Shown here: piece by piece, positions 1-5,990 of the stretch
Layout: the number at the start of each line of letters is the position of its first letter
Numbering within the stretch: position 1 is the stretch's first letter
NCBI GenBank assembly: GCA_046582565.1
Contig: JAYGED010000174.1
Location: forward strand, 1 to 16,433
DNA: 16,433 bases
Direction: 5' to 3'
From: JAYGED01 sp046582565
GTDB taxonomy: Bacteria; Pseudomonadota; Alphaproteobacteria; JAAXGF01
The notes under the pieces: model-generated
The model's database searches: none
What the model saw: only the letters and a program-made list of their open reading frames with translations
What the model was told of the DNA's origin: nothing
Program-made: the position numbers and the translations under genes

Positions 1-1019
1 TTCATTTTTTCAATTATATCAGGCTGTTCACATAATTGTTTCATTGTTTGATGTAAGCAATCTACAGTCGTTTCCTCCAGTATCACGCCCGTGACGTTTT
101 GATCGACCTGTTCCGCAAGCCCGCCGACGGGTGAAACAATCACCGGCAATCCGGCGCCAAATGCCGACATTATAGCACCCGATTGACTGGCCTCGCTGTA
201 GGGCAGGACCATGATGTCCTGGTCGATAAGCAGGGTGCCGACGTCACTCTCATCCAGCCACTCGTTTCGGCACTCGATCCGCTCGTCGCTCTCAATAGCA
301 CTGATGATGTCGTCAGGCAGGGTTCCCGTTCCGACAATCGACAATCGGGCCTGGTCGAAGGGCAGAGCGGAAAAAGCATGAACCAGAATGTCGAGGCCCT
401 TGTAGGGAGCGATTCTTCCGAAAAAGACAAAGTTGGTCGTCGAATGGGGGCGATTCGATTCGGTGGCGGCGACACCGCTTGGGCTTCTAAACGGCGGGAG
501 GACGGAATGATGTATAGGTTTTTGCCCCAGAAGATCACCGTATTGCTCTTTCAGAAGCTGCCCCACGGCGTTCGACAAAACGACCACCGCTTTTGAGAAA
601 CGAAGCTCCCAGCGTAAAATGACGTCCCACAGAAAACTTGGATCGCCAGGATGGGGTACGGCGTCATGAACGCAATGAACCACCGGCACGCCCCAGAGAT
701 GTAAAAAGCTGTTGATGGCCGGCGACCACAGATGCCGCATGGGGACATAAACAAGTTGGATTTGGGATCGGCGAATAAAGAAAAGCAGGCGGAACAGGTA
801 TAGCGGCAGGAAAAGGCTCGAGAGAGCAAAGGTAAACTTGCCGCCGTAGGTTATCTGCCACAGGTCGCAGCTGCGCCGTAACTTCCGCATATCCCCCGAT
901 GCGGAGAGGGAGCTGAAAACCCGGACGCCGTGCGAGGAGAAATTACTGTCGAGAAGTTCCACCGTGTAATGCGCACCGCCCCCCTTGCGGCCCCAATAGA
1001 GGAGAAGAACATTTGTCAT
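1..1019 (-). CDS. GT4-type glycosyltransferase, 3' end cut by window
   Basis: Translating the minus strand from the ATG at 1019-1017 gives an uninterrupted frame of about 339 codons that leaves the window at base 1, so the C-terminus is missing. The start MTNVLLLYWGRKGGGAHY is a typical GT-B N-terminal strand and glycine loop. A second Rossmann-like half begins near residue 195 with FVFFGRIAPYKGLDIL, followed by SIVGTG and then VLPYSEASQSGAIMSAFGAG. In the EX7E position of GT4 enzymes the first Glu is kept (YSEA), but Met stands where the second is usual; the SQSG form occurs in some GT4 subgroups. It should move a sugar from a nucleotide donor to a glycan at the cytoplasmic membrane face. 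The start directly abuts the stop codon of the upstream gene (TAG at 1022-1020), which indicates one operon with manC. The exact sugar cannot be read from sequence. Confidence 0.85.
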   Translation of the reverse strand, partial: MTNVLLLYWGRKGGGAHYTVELLDSNFSSHGVRVFSSLSASGDMRKLRRSCDLWQITYGGKFTFALSSLFLPLYLFRLLFFIRRSQIQLVYVPMRHLWSPAINSFLHLWGVPVVHCVHDAVPHPGDPSFLWDVILRWELRFSKAVVVLSNAVGQLLKEQYGDLLGQKPIHHSVLPPFRSPSGVAATESNRPHSTTNFVFFGRIAPYKGLDILVHAFSALPFDQARLSIVGTGTLPDDIISAIESDERIECRNEWLDESDVGTLLIDQDIMVLPYSEASQSGAIMSAFGAGLPVIVSPVGGLAEQVDQNVTGVILEETTVDCLHQTMKQLCEQPDIIEKM

Positions 1020-2282
1020 CTAATGAGTCGCGCGGGCAGTCTGTTCGCCAGGCCGAGACAAGGCATCGGTTTGGCAACGCGCAAGGAATTCTGGTGGTAG
1101 AGCAGCTTTGAAACGATGAAAGGCGGTGTAATTGGTAATGTCCTTGCGGGCAATCTCGGTCTTTCGGCGGGCGTTGACGGGGTCATTGTATATTTCGAGC
1201 AGATAGCCCGCGGCCTGATTAACGTCTGGTTCCGCCCACATGGCATCTTTGAGCGTGTAAGTGCCCTGGGGATCGAAGCAGGGGCTCATGCCGTGCGCTA
1301 CAGGCCAGCTATTGCGCGCTGACATAAAGTCGACGTTGCCCGACCAGTTTGTGGCAATCACCGGCCGGCCCAGATGCATGGCTTCCGCCATTAAAAATCC
1401 AAACCCTTCCGATCGGTGAAGGCTCATTACCACATCGCACATTGTTATAAGGCGGAGCACATCCGCGTCACTGTAAGTGTCCATTAACAATGAAATATTT
1501 TGATGATCGGCGATGCGCTCCCGCAAGCTATTGATCTGTGACGGCGCCAGGTTGGCGTCGCCGATTTTGATCAGCAAGTAAGCGTCGCTGTTGCCTCCGA
1601 AAGCCTGAATGAAAGCGTCGACCACGCCATCGGGATTCTTCCTTGAATAGCCCGAGCCCGCATTGAAGGCGTTGAAAACCAGGAAAGCGTTTTCGGGGAT
1701 GCCCAGTTCGGCGCGCTGCATCGGCGAGGGGGTGTCGATCTTCAGCGGGTAGGGCACGACATGGACAGGCGATTTGATTCGGGCGCGCAAGGCTGCTGCC
1801 GTGAACTGGCTCGCCGTCCAGATTTCATGGACATGTTTTTCGGCGAGGCGCCAGCTTTCCGGCACAATCGGAAGCTCCCAGTTCCAATAGCCGATTACAT
1901 ATCGTTTCGCCGTGAATTTTGAAGGCATTTTAAGCAGTGCATAGGGCAGATACTGGCCGTTTATATGAACGATAAGCGGGCCCTTGCTGGTCGCGGGCGG
2001 CGGCGGAACATGCCAGTCCAGGTTGCTTTGCCTGAAGGCCGGCCCAAGGTCGAATGCGTGGGTGTCAATTCCGCTTGCCTGCAGGCCGTATGTAAGCCTT
2101 CGCGCGCCGGCGCCCAATCCGGAAGCCGTTGAGAACAGGCCGGCCACGGTTACCTCGCCCCGGCCGGTCTGCTCCAGGGCGGCGGCCTTTGGCGCTAAGG
2201 TGCTGGTGCTGAAGTTGAAAACACGCGACCGAACAGGCCTGGGAATGGCGCGCCAAAGCCTGTGGGGGAGCGATATCTGCAC
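1020..2282 (-). CDS. GT4-family glycosyltransferase
   Basis: This 420-residue protein has the GT-B layout of a GT4 retaining glycosyltransferase. The N-terminal half contains GLGAGARRL (55-63), a donor-independent acceptor-side loop, and GYWNWELPIVPESW (131-144) followed by HEIWTASQF (152-160), a pairing typical of one GT4 subgroup in polysaccharide clusters. The C-terminal half has SRKNPDGV (213-220) and the EX7E motif EGFGFLMAE, with E292 and E300. The start is GTG at 2282-2280, sharing one base with the manC stop codon. No strong ribosome binding site precedes it, so translation probably depends on coupling to manC. Placement after a GDP-mannose-forming enzyme makes mannosyl transfer likely but unproven. 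Residues 1-40 are basic and poorly conserved in character, and could be an extension that contacts the membrane. Confidence 0.88.
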   Translation of the reverse strand: MQISLPHRLWRAIPRPVRSRVFNFSTSTLAPKAAALEQTGRGEVTVAGLFSTASGLGAGARRLTYGLQASGIDTHAFDLGPAFRQSNLDWHVPPPPATSKGPLIVHINGQYLPYALLKMPSKFTAKRYVIGYWNWELPIVPESWRLAEKHVHEIWTASQFTAAALRARIKSPVHVVPYPLKIDTPSPMQRAELGIPENAFLVFNAFNAGSGYSRKNPDGVVDAFIQAFGGNSDAYLLIKIGDANLAPSQINSLRERIADHQNISLLMDTYSDADVLRLITMCDVVMSLHRSEGFGFLMAEAMHLGRPVIATNWSGNVDFMSARNSWPVAHGMSPCFDPQGTYTLKDAMWAEPDVNQAAGYLLEIYNDPVNARRKTEIARKDITNYTAFHRFKAALPPEFLARCQTDALSRPGEQTARATH

Positions 2283-3724
2283 TAGTTCGTATGATCCTGT
2301 CCAGCTCGGCCGTAGACATCATCCAGCCTGACAATATCGTCCTCTCCCAAATAGGAACCGACCTGAACCTCAATTAATTCCAACGGCACATGCCCCGGAT
2401 TTTCAAGGCGATGCACGACTCCGATCGGGATATAGACCGACTCATTTTCACTGAGCAGTTGGGTCTTCTCGCCAACCGTCACCCGGGCCGTGCCCTTGGT
2501 CACGATCCAGTGCTCCGCGCGGTGATAGTGCTTCTGAAGCGAGAGTATCTGTTGGGTCTTGACCCAGATCAGCTTGGCCTGGAAGCGGTCCCCCGTAACC
2601 AGCGTTTTATAGCCGCCCCAGGGGCGAAGCACTTCTAGATGTTGAACCGCCTCCGGGCGGTCCAGCTTTTTGAGGCGCTCGACAACCTGCTTCACATCCT
2701 GCGAGCGGCTTTTGTCAAACACCAGGACAGCATCTTCCGTACCGATGATGGCGATGGATTCGAGCCCCAAGGTAGCAATCAAAGGGCCATCGGTGCGGAC
2801 ATAGATATCCGAACAATCGATGGCGACATGATTCTTCGCCTCGGCCGGCAAGGGCCCGGAATTTTGTCTTTCCTCGAGTTCCCAAATTGCCTGCCAGGAA
2901 CCGAGGTCGCTCCAGCCCAGATTGCAAGGAACCACGGCTGTATTCTTTGATATCTCGAAAAGCGCATAGTCAACGGATTCCGAAGGGCATTGGTTGAAGC
3001 TGTCGACATCGGGGCGGAAGAAATCCAAATCCTCCGCGCCCTTTTGCATGGATTCGCTCGTTCGGGCCAAAATTTTAGGTCGTGTTTGCTCAAGTTCTGT
3101 CAGGAAAACGTCTGCCCGGAAGGCGAACATTGCACTGTTCCAAAAAACGTTTTCGTCCTTCAGCAACTCAATCGCCACATTTTTGTTGGGTTTTTCAATA
3201 AACTTGGCAATCTTACGAACGCCTGCATGATCGGCAAGCTCCTCGGGCGCCTGAATATAGCCATATTCTGTGGCAGGAAATTCCGGCTTAATTCCGAAGG
3301 TGACCAGATGTCCAGTTTCGGCAGCTTTAACCGCGTGAACGACCGCTTCCGAAAAAGCATCCAGATCACGAATGCCATTATCGGAAGAGAGAACCAGCAA
3401 AATTGCTTCCGGCAGGATCGCGGTGGCGGCATGGGCCGCGAGGGCAATGGCTGGCGCTGTGTTTTTGCCGGTCGGCTCGAGAATGATGGTGCCGTCTTCA
3501 ATGCCGAGGTCGCGGAGCGCTTCGGCAACCAGAAAGCGGTGTTGAGCATTGCAGACGATGATCGGCGCCGCAAACCGTTGGCGGTCGCTGACACGAGCGA
3601 CGGTGTCCTGCAGCAGGGAACGGTCTTTGTTTGCGAGGGGCAGAAACTGCTTCGGCAATCCTTCGCGAGACATCGGCCAAAGGCGGGAGCCGGCGCCGCC
3701 GGACAACACAACAGGGATGATCAT
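2282..3724 (-). CDS. manC: Mannose-1-phosphate guanylyltransferase / mannose-6-phosphate isomerase (bifunctional, type II PMI)
   Basis: This enzyme makes GDP-mannose from mannose 1-phosphate and GTP, and its C-terminal cupin interconverts fructose 6-phosphate and mannose 6-phosphate. The N-terminus carries the nucleotidyltransferase signature LSGGAGSRLWPMSR with PKQF (about residues 7-27), then EPTGKNTAPAIALA (83-96), FIEKPN (175-180) and FWNSAMFAF. The C-terminal type II isomerase part begins at RPWGGYKTL and contains QKHYHRAEHW (397-406), IPIGVVHRLENPG and IEVQVGSYLGEDDI. The 480-residue length fits the family. I chose ATG at 3724 because the frame extends upstream only to a TTG at 3757 with no ribosome binding site, and the family normally starts within a few residues of the VxLSGG strand. 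The loop usually written P-A/S-D-H reads SSDN here (113-116), keeping the Asp. It is first in a leftward operon with two glycosyltransferases, divergent from the coiled-coil and methyltransferase unit. Confidence 0.93.
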   Translation of the reverse strand: MIIPVVLSGGAGSRLWPMSREGLPKQFLPLANKDRSLLQDTVARVSDRQRFAAPIIVCNAQHRFLVAEALRDLGIEDGTIILEPTGKNTAPAIALAAHAATAILPEAILLVLSSDNGIRDLDAFSEAVVHAVKAAETGHLVTFGIKPEFPATEYGYIQAPEELADHAGVRKIAKFIEKPNKNVAIELLKDENVFWNSAMFAFRADVFLTELEQTRPKILARTSESMQKGAEDLDFFRPDVDSFNQCPSESVDYALFEISKNTAVVPCNLGWSDLGSWQAIWELEERQNSGPLPAEAKNHVAIDCSDIYVRTDGPLIATLGLESIAIIGTEDAVLVFDKSRSQDVKQVVERLKKLDRPEAVQHLEVLRPWGGYKTLVTGDRFQAKLIWVKTQQILSLQKHYHRAEHWIVTKGTARVTVGEKTQLLSENESVYIPIGVVHRLENPGHVPLELIEVQVGSYLGEDDIVRLDDVYGRAGQDHTN

Positions 3725-3932
3725 CTTCTTTTTCGCCTCGCAACGCCTATTCAACAAAACTTAAACAAAGAATCAGTATTTCGATCTAGCTGACAGTGGA
3801 TGAAAACTAACATATTAAGGCGGTTTCCCAAGCTCCCTCTGAGGGTGTTTCAAAAAATTCCCTTGTCCGGCTTTGATCAGGTAGAATCTGGGCGACGATA
3901 TGCTGGGATCAAGGGATGCGGACAAGGGCCAG
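3725..3932. other. Divergent intergenic region between manC and the coiled-coil gene
   Basis: About 200 AT-richer bases separate the two divergent units, so promoters for both should lie here. A TAGAAT box at 3882-3887 resembles a -10 element on the plus strand. No convincing -35 lies 16-18 bases before it. If this box is used, transcription would begin close to 3895, favouring the ATG at 3933 over the one at 3900 for the rightward gene. An 11-base dyad CCCTCTGAGGG at 3835-3845 could bind a regulator. No JUMPstart/ops element (GGCGGTAG) is present, although GGCGGT followed by TT occurs near 3829. No clear minus-strand promoter was found. Confidence 0.4.
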
Positions 3933-3977
3933 ATGCGTTTTCTGAATATTCTTAAATGTCTCTATCGGTTGCCTGAA
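3933..3977 (+). repeat. Direct repeat copy 1: N-terminal tag of the coiled-coil gene
   Basis: These 45 bases match 4614-4658 at 41 positions when aligned from each ATG. They encode MRFLNILKCLYRLPE, against MRLLNILKCLYRLPE in the other copy. Three of the four mismatches are third-position changes that keep the amino acid; the other changes Phe to Leu. Confidence 0.85.
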
Positions 3978-4418
3978 GATCGAGCCAACCTAAGAGACAG
4001 CCTAAACGACGTTCATGCGCGTCTGGATGCGCTTGAGGCTTATGCCACGGCTGTGACCCAGGATCGACTCGAGCCGGTTGAAGCGGCGGTGCGGACGATC
4101 GATGAAACGCTTGTGTCCGCCAATCATGAGCTTACCGCCGCTCTTGAGCTTGCCGCCGCGCGCCTCTCAGCGCTTAAACAATACGTCTCGGCCTTGACCG
4201 AGGACCGGGTTGAGCCGCTCGAAGCGCAATTGCAGACCCTCCGCGAAGCGCTTGGGCGTTATGCCGCGGGGAACCGTGCCGGGGTTATTGCGAACCAAAC
4301 AAGGTCTCCGGCGCCTGAGGTGCCGTACATGATGAGCGCAATCCCGCGAAGCGCTACGTCTGGTCAGAGAAACAACTGGTTTTCAACGTCACACAGGATG
4401 ACAGTTTTCAATTTCTAG
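3933..4418 (+). CDS. Free-standing coiled-coil protein sharing its N-terminal tag and repeats with the next gene
   Basis: The 161-residue product starts MRFLNILKCLYRLPE, nearly identical to the start of the methyltransferase protein 680 bases downstream. An alternative ATG at 3900 would add 11 residues; I prefer 3933 because it matches the downstream paralogue and has AAGG five bases before it. The middle (about residues 20-112) is a heptad-like, Leu/Ala/Glu-rich coiled coil containing two copies of a 28-residue unit with the core T-x-D-R-L/V-E-P-x-E-A. No catalytic domain follows. The last 50 residues are low in regular structure (Ser, Thr, Pro, Asn) and may come from a frame disruption, since the +1-shifted frame downstream stays open to 4486. 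It could be a partner subunit of the methyltransferase or a decayed copy of it. I know of no assigned function. Confidence 0.65.
   Translation: MRFLNILKCLYRLPEDRANLRDSLNDVHARLDALEAYATAVTQDRLEPVEAAVRTIDETLVSANHELTAALELAAARLSALKQYVSALTEDRVEPLEAQLQTLREALGRYAAGNRAGVIANQTRSPAPEVPYMMSAIPRSATSGQRNNWFSTSHRMTVFNF
4029..4253 (+). repeat. Two copies of a 28-residue coiled-coil unit (third copy at 4761-4844)
   Basis: Units at 4029-4112 and 4170-4253 encode A-L-x-x-Y-x-x-A-V/L-T-x-D-R-L/V-E-P-V/L-E-A followed by a heptad-like tail. They start 141 bases (47 residues) apart. A third unit with the same core, TRDRVEPMEAEL, lies at 4761-4844 in the methyltransferase gene. DNA similarity is visible across the core codons in all three. 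Confidence 0.75.
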
Positions 4419-4613
4419 GGCTCAGCAGACTGCCGGTAAGCGTTGTGTGTGAAAGATTTGAGCCGGAAAGTACATCCATTCAGTGATTCCCTGCATGAAG
4501 CTCACGGCTGGTATTGAGAGGAGTCTTGCTGTAATAGCCAGCAAGCTCTTGTTGGTTAAAGATTTTTGGCCAGACTATCTTGGTGCGGTAACGGAGAATA
4601 CGGCGGGACAGCC
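4419..4613 (+). other. Spacer with an open shifted frame and a small hairpin
   Basis: These 195 bases between the two paralogues contain no complete gene. The frame shifted relative to the coiled-coil gene is open from 4319 to the TGA at 4484-4486. It reads like protein (for example RYVWSEKQLVFNV, then DDSFQFLGLSRLPV), which may be a remnant C-terminus. A perfect 7-base inverted repeat CTTGCTG / CAGCAAG (4525-4531 and 4539-4545) has a 7-base loop and no following T-run, so it does not look like a classical terminator. Confidence 0.35.
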
Positions 4614-4658
4614 ATGCGCTTACTGAATATTCTCAAATGTCTCTATCGGTTGCCGGAA
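4614..4658 (+). repeat. Direct repeat copy 2: N-terminal tag of the methyltransferase gene
   Basis: This is the partner of the 3933-3977 copy, 681 bases downstream, opening the methyltransferase gene. The similarity falls sharply after the PE codons and reappears only in the coiled-coil unit. That pattern suggests either an old duplication kept by selection on this tag or a recent partial duplication. Confidence 0.85.
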
Positions 4659-5564
4659 TTCCGGGAGACGATAATGGACAGCAATGAGCGGCTTAAACGT
4701 CACGTGGAGGTCACCAGCGAGCGTTTGCATTCGATAGATCTGCTCGAAGCCCAGGTGGAAGCGCTCCAAGAGTATACCTCGGCTGTGACGCGGGATCGTG
4801 TCGAGCCGATGGAAGCGGAGTTGAAGGGCTTGCGTGAAAGGCTCCACAACATCGCGACGGAGGGAGATTTCCCCGATCAGTATTATGTTGATTTTGAAGA
4901 CCTGTTCCGGGGTTCTCCGGAAGAAATCGAGGTCCGCCTGAAGGCCTATCTCCCGCACATTGAAAACAATAAACAGCTACCAAAAGACAAGCCGGCCATC
5001 GACCTGGGCTGCGGGCGAGGTGAATGGCTCGACCTGCTCAGCGGCCAGTCTTTTGTCACGGTCGGGGTCGATCTCAATGCTCAATTCTTTGACGATTGCG
5101 CGAGCCGTGGCCACACCATGCATAATGGCGATGCGCTCGATTATCTCGTCTCATGCGAGGATGAGAGCAGCAGTATCGTCAGTGCATTCCACCTCATAGA
5201 GCATCTTCCCAATCGCGTTCTCGTAGACCTTGTACGCCAGGCTTTTCGTGTGTTGGCGCCGGGGGGGATGCTGATTCTCGAGTCACCGAATCCGCGTAAC
5301 ATCGCTGTAAGTGCTGATACTTTCTATCTCGATCCGACGCATACAGTGCCTCGACATCCGCATACCATGCAATTCCTGGTTACGCGGTGCGGGTTCTCTG
5401 ATGTTGAAATTCTATATCTTTCGGAAAATCGTATGGATCCGGTAACGCCGTTTGATGTGCTGGAAAAACAGTTAGAAGACCAGGGCGCCAAGCAGGCGCT
5501 CGCCTTTCTTCGGGAGAAGTTTTTTGCCGCGCCCGATTACGCCATCGTCGCCGTAAAATCTTAA
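4614..5564 (+). CDS. Coiled-coil class I SAM methyltransferase, WbdD-like family (polysaccharide chain terminator candidate)
   Basis: The 316-residue protein has the N-terminal tag MRLLNILKCLYRLPE, a coiled coil to about residue 82, and then a Rossmann methyltransferase. Motif I is AIDLGCGRGEWLDLL (128-142). D153 in GVDLN is the expected ribose-binding acidic residue, and NGDALDYL (171-178) follows. AFHLIEHLPN (191-200), LAPGGMLILESPNPRN (214-229) and FYLDPTH (237-243) are hallmarks of the family that includes the O-antigen capping methyltransferase domain of WbdD. Unlike WbdD, no kinase domain is present and the coiled coil lies before the catalytic domain. The frame extends back to a TTG at 4566, but I chose the ATG at 4614 because the tag aligns with the start of the upstream paralogue. 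It probably O-methylates a glycan or a phosphate on it; the acceptor is unknown. Confidence 0.85.
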   Translation: MRLLNILKCLYRLPEFRETIMDSNERLKRHVEVTSERLHSIDLLEAQVEALQEYTSAVTRDRVEPMEAELKGLRERLHNIATEGDFPDQYYVDFEDLFRGSPEEIEVRLKAYLPHIENNKQLPKDKPAIDLGCGRGEWLDLLSGQSFVTVGVDLNAQFFDDCASRGHTMHNGDALDYLVSCEDESSSIVSAFHLIEHLPNRVLVDLVRQAFRVLAPGGMLILESPNPRNIAVSADTFYLDPTHTVPRHPHTMQFLVTRCGFSDVEILYLSENRMDPVTPFDVLEKQLEDQGAKQALAFLREKFFAAPDYAIVAVKS

Positions 5565-5576
5565 AGAGCTCCGCGG

Positions 5577-5990
5577 ATGATTCTAGATAACAACCCAGAG
5601 GTCGATGTCGAGGCGTTGCGCGCGCGTGTTGCCGAGACCGTGGCGGGGGTGCCCGACAGCCCGGATACCACGCAGCTTCTGGTGATCTCGTACCCGACGT
5701 TGCTCACACGGCTGAAATCCATTGAAACCGGCATCAAGCAATGCGCGTTTCTGGTGGCGCCGCGTACCAGCCTGCCGTCCCGGTTCGACCGCTTCCCCCT
5801 GAACAGGATTCCCTATTTTACGCGATTTGTCCTCGCCATTGATGATCTCTTGTTTGCCAGACAGAGAGAAAGCATGAGCACGCTATCACAGATGATCGGC
5901 CTGCTGGCGGATACGCAAAGAGACCTGGCCGGGGATTTGCAGCAATTGGCACAGCAGATCGAATTGCTCAAAAAATCAGATGACGAATAG
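5577..5990 (+). CDS. Small uncharacterised protein of the polysaccharide cluster
   Basis: I do not recognise a named family for this 137-residue protein. Its N-terminus, PEVDVEALRARVAETVAG, resembles the short DVDxLMxRIRxEV segments I recall at the start of proteins in proteobacterial polysaccharide clusters. The centre has TSLPSRFDRFPLNRIPY (about residues 63-79), rich in Arg, Phe and Pro. The last 40 residues, QRESMSTLSQMIGLLADTQR onward, form a likely amphipathic or coiled helix. No signal peptide or clear membrane span is present. It lies 12 bases after the methyltransferase stop and overlaps the next glycosyltransferase by 11 bases, so all three are probably co-translated. An adaptor or assembly role among the methyltransferase and glycosyltransferases is inference only. 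Confidence 0.75.
   Translation: MILDNNPEVDVEALRARVAETVAGVPDSPDTTQLLVISYPTLLTRLKSIETGIKQCAFLVAPRTSLPSRFDRFPLNRIPYFTRFVLAIDDLLFARQRESMSTLSQMIGLLADTQRDLAGDLQQLAQQIELLKKSDDE

Noticed and set aside
183..596. 137-codon plus-strand frame near the left edge
   Set aside because: It is antisense to the partial GT4 gene, whose minus-strand frame is continuous with clear glycosyltransferase motifs.
2990..3793. 267-codon plus-strand open frame opposite manC
   Set aside because: It lies entirely antisense to a well-supported manC with intact motifs; its product shows no recognisable domain.
3820..3835. JUMPstart/ops-like element before the rightward cluster
   Set aside because: GGCGGT is present but is followed by TT rather than AGCG, and no longer JUMPstart match is visible.
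4525..4545. Intrinsic terminator between the two coiled-coil genes
   Set aside because: The 7-base stem is perfect but no T-run follows it; noted only as a hairpin.
4545..4580. Possible promoter (TTGTTG with a downstream GACTAT) before the methyltransferase gene
   Set aside because: Only three of six -35 bases match and the spacing is 18; too weak to list as a feature.
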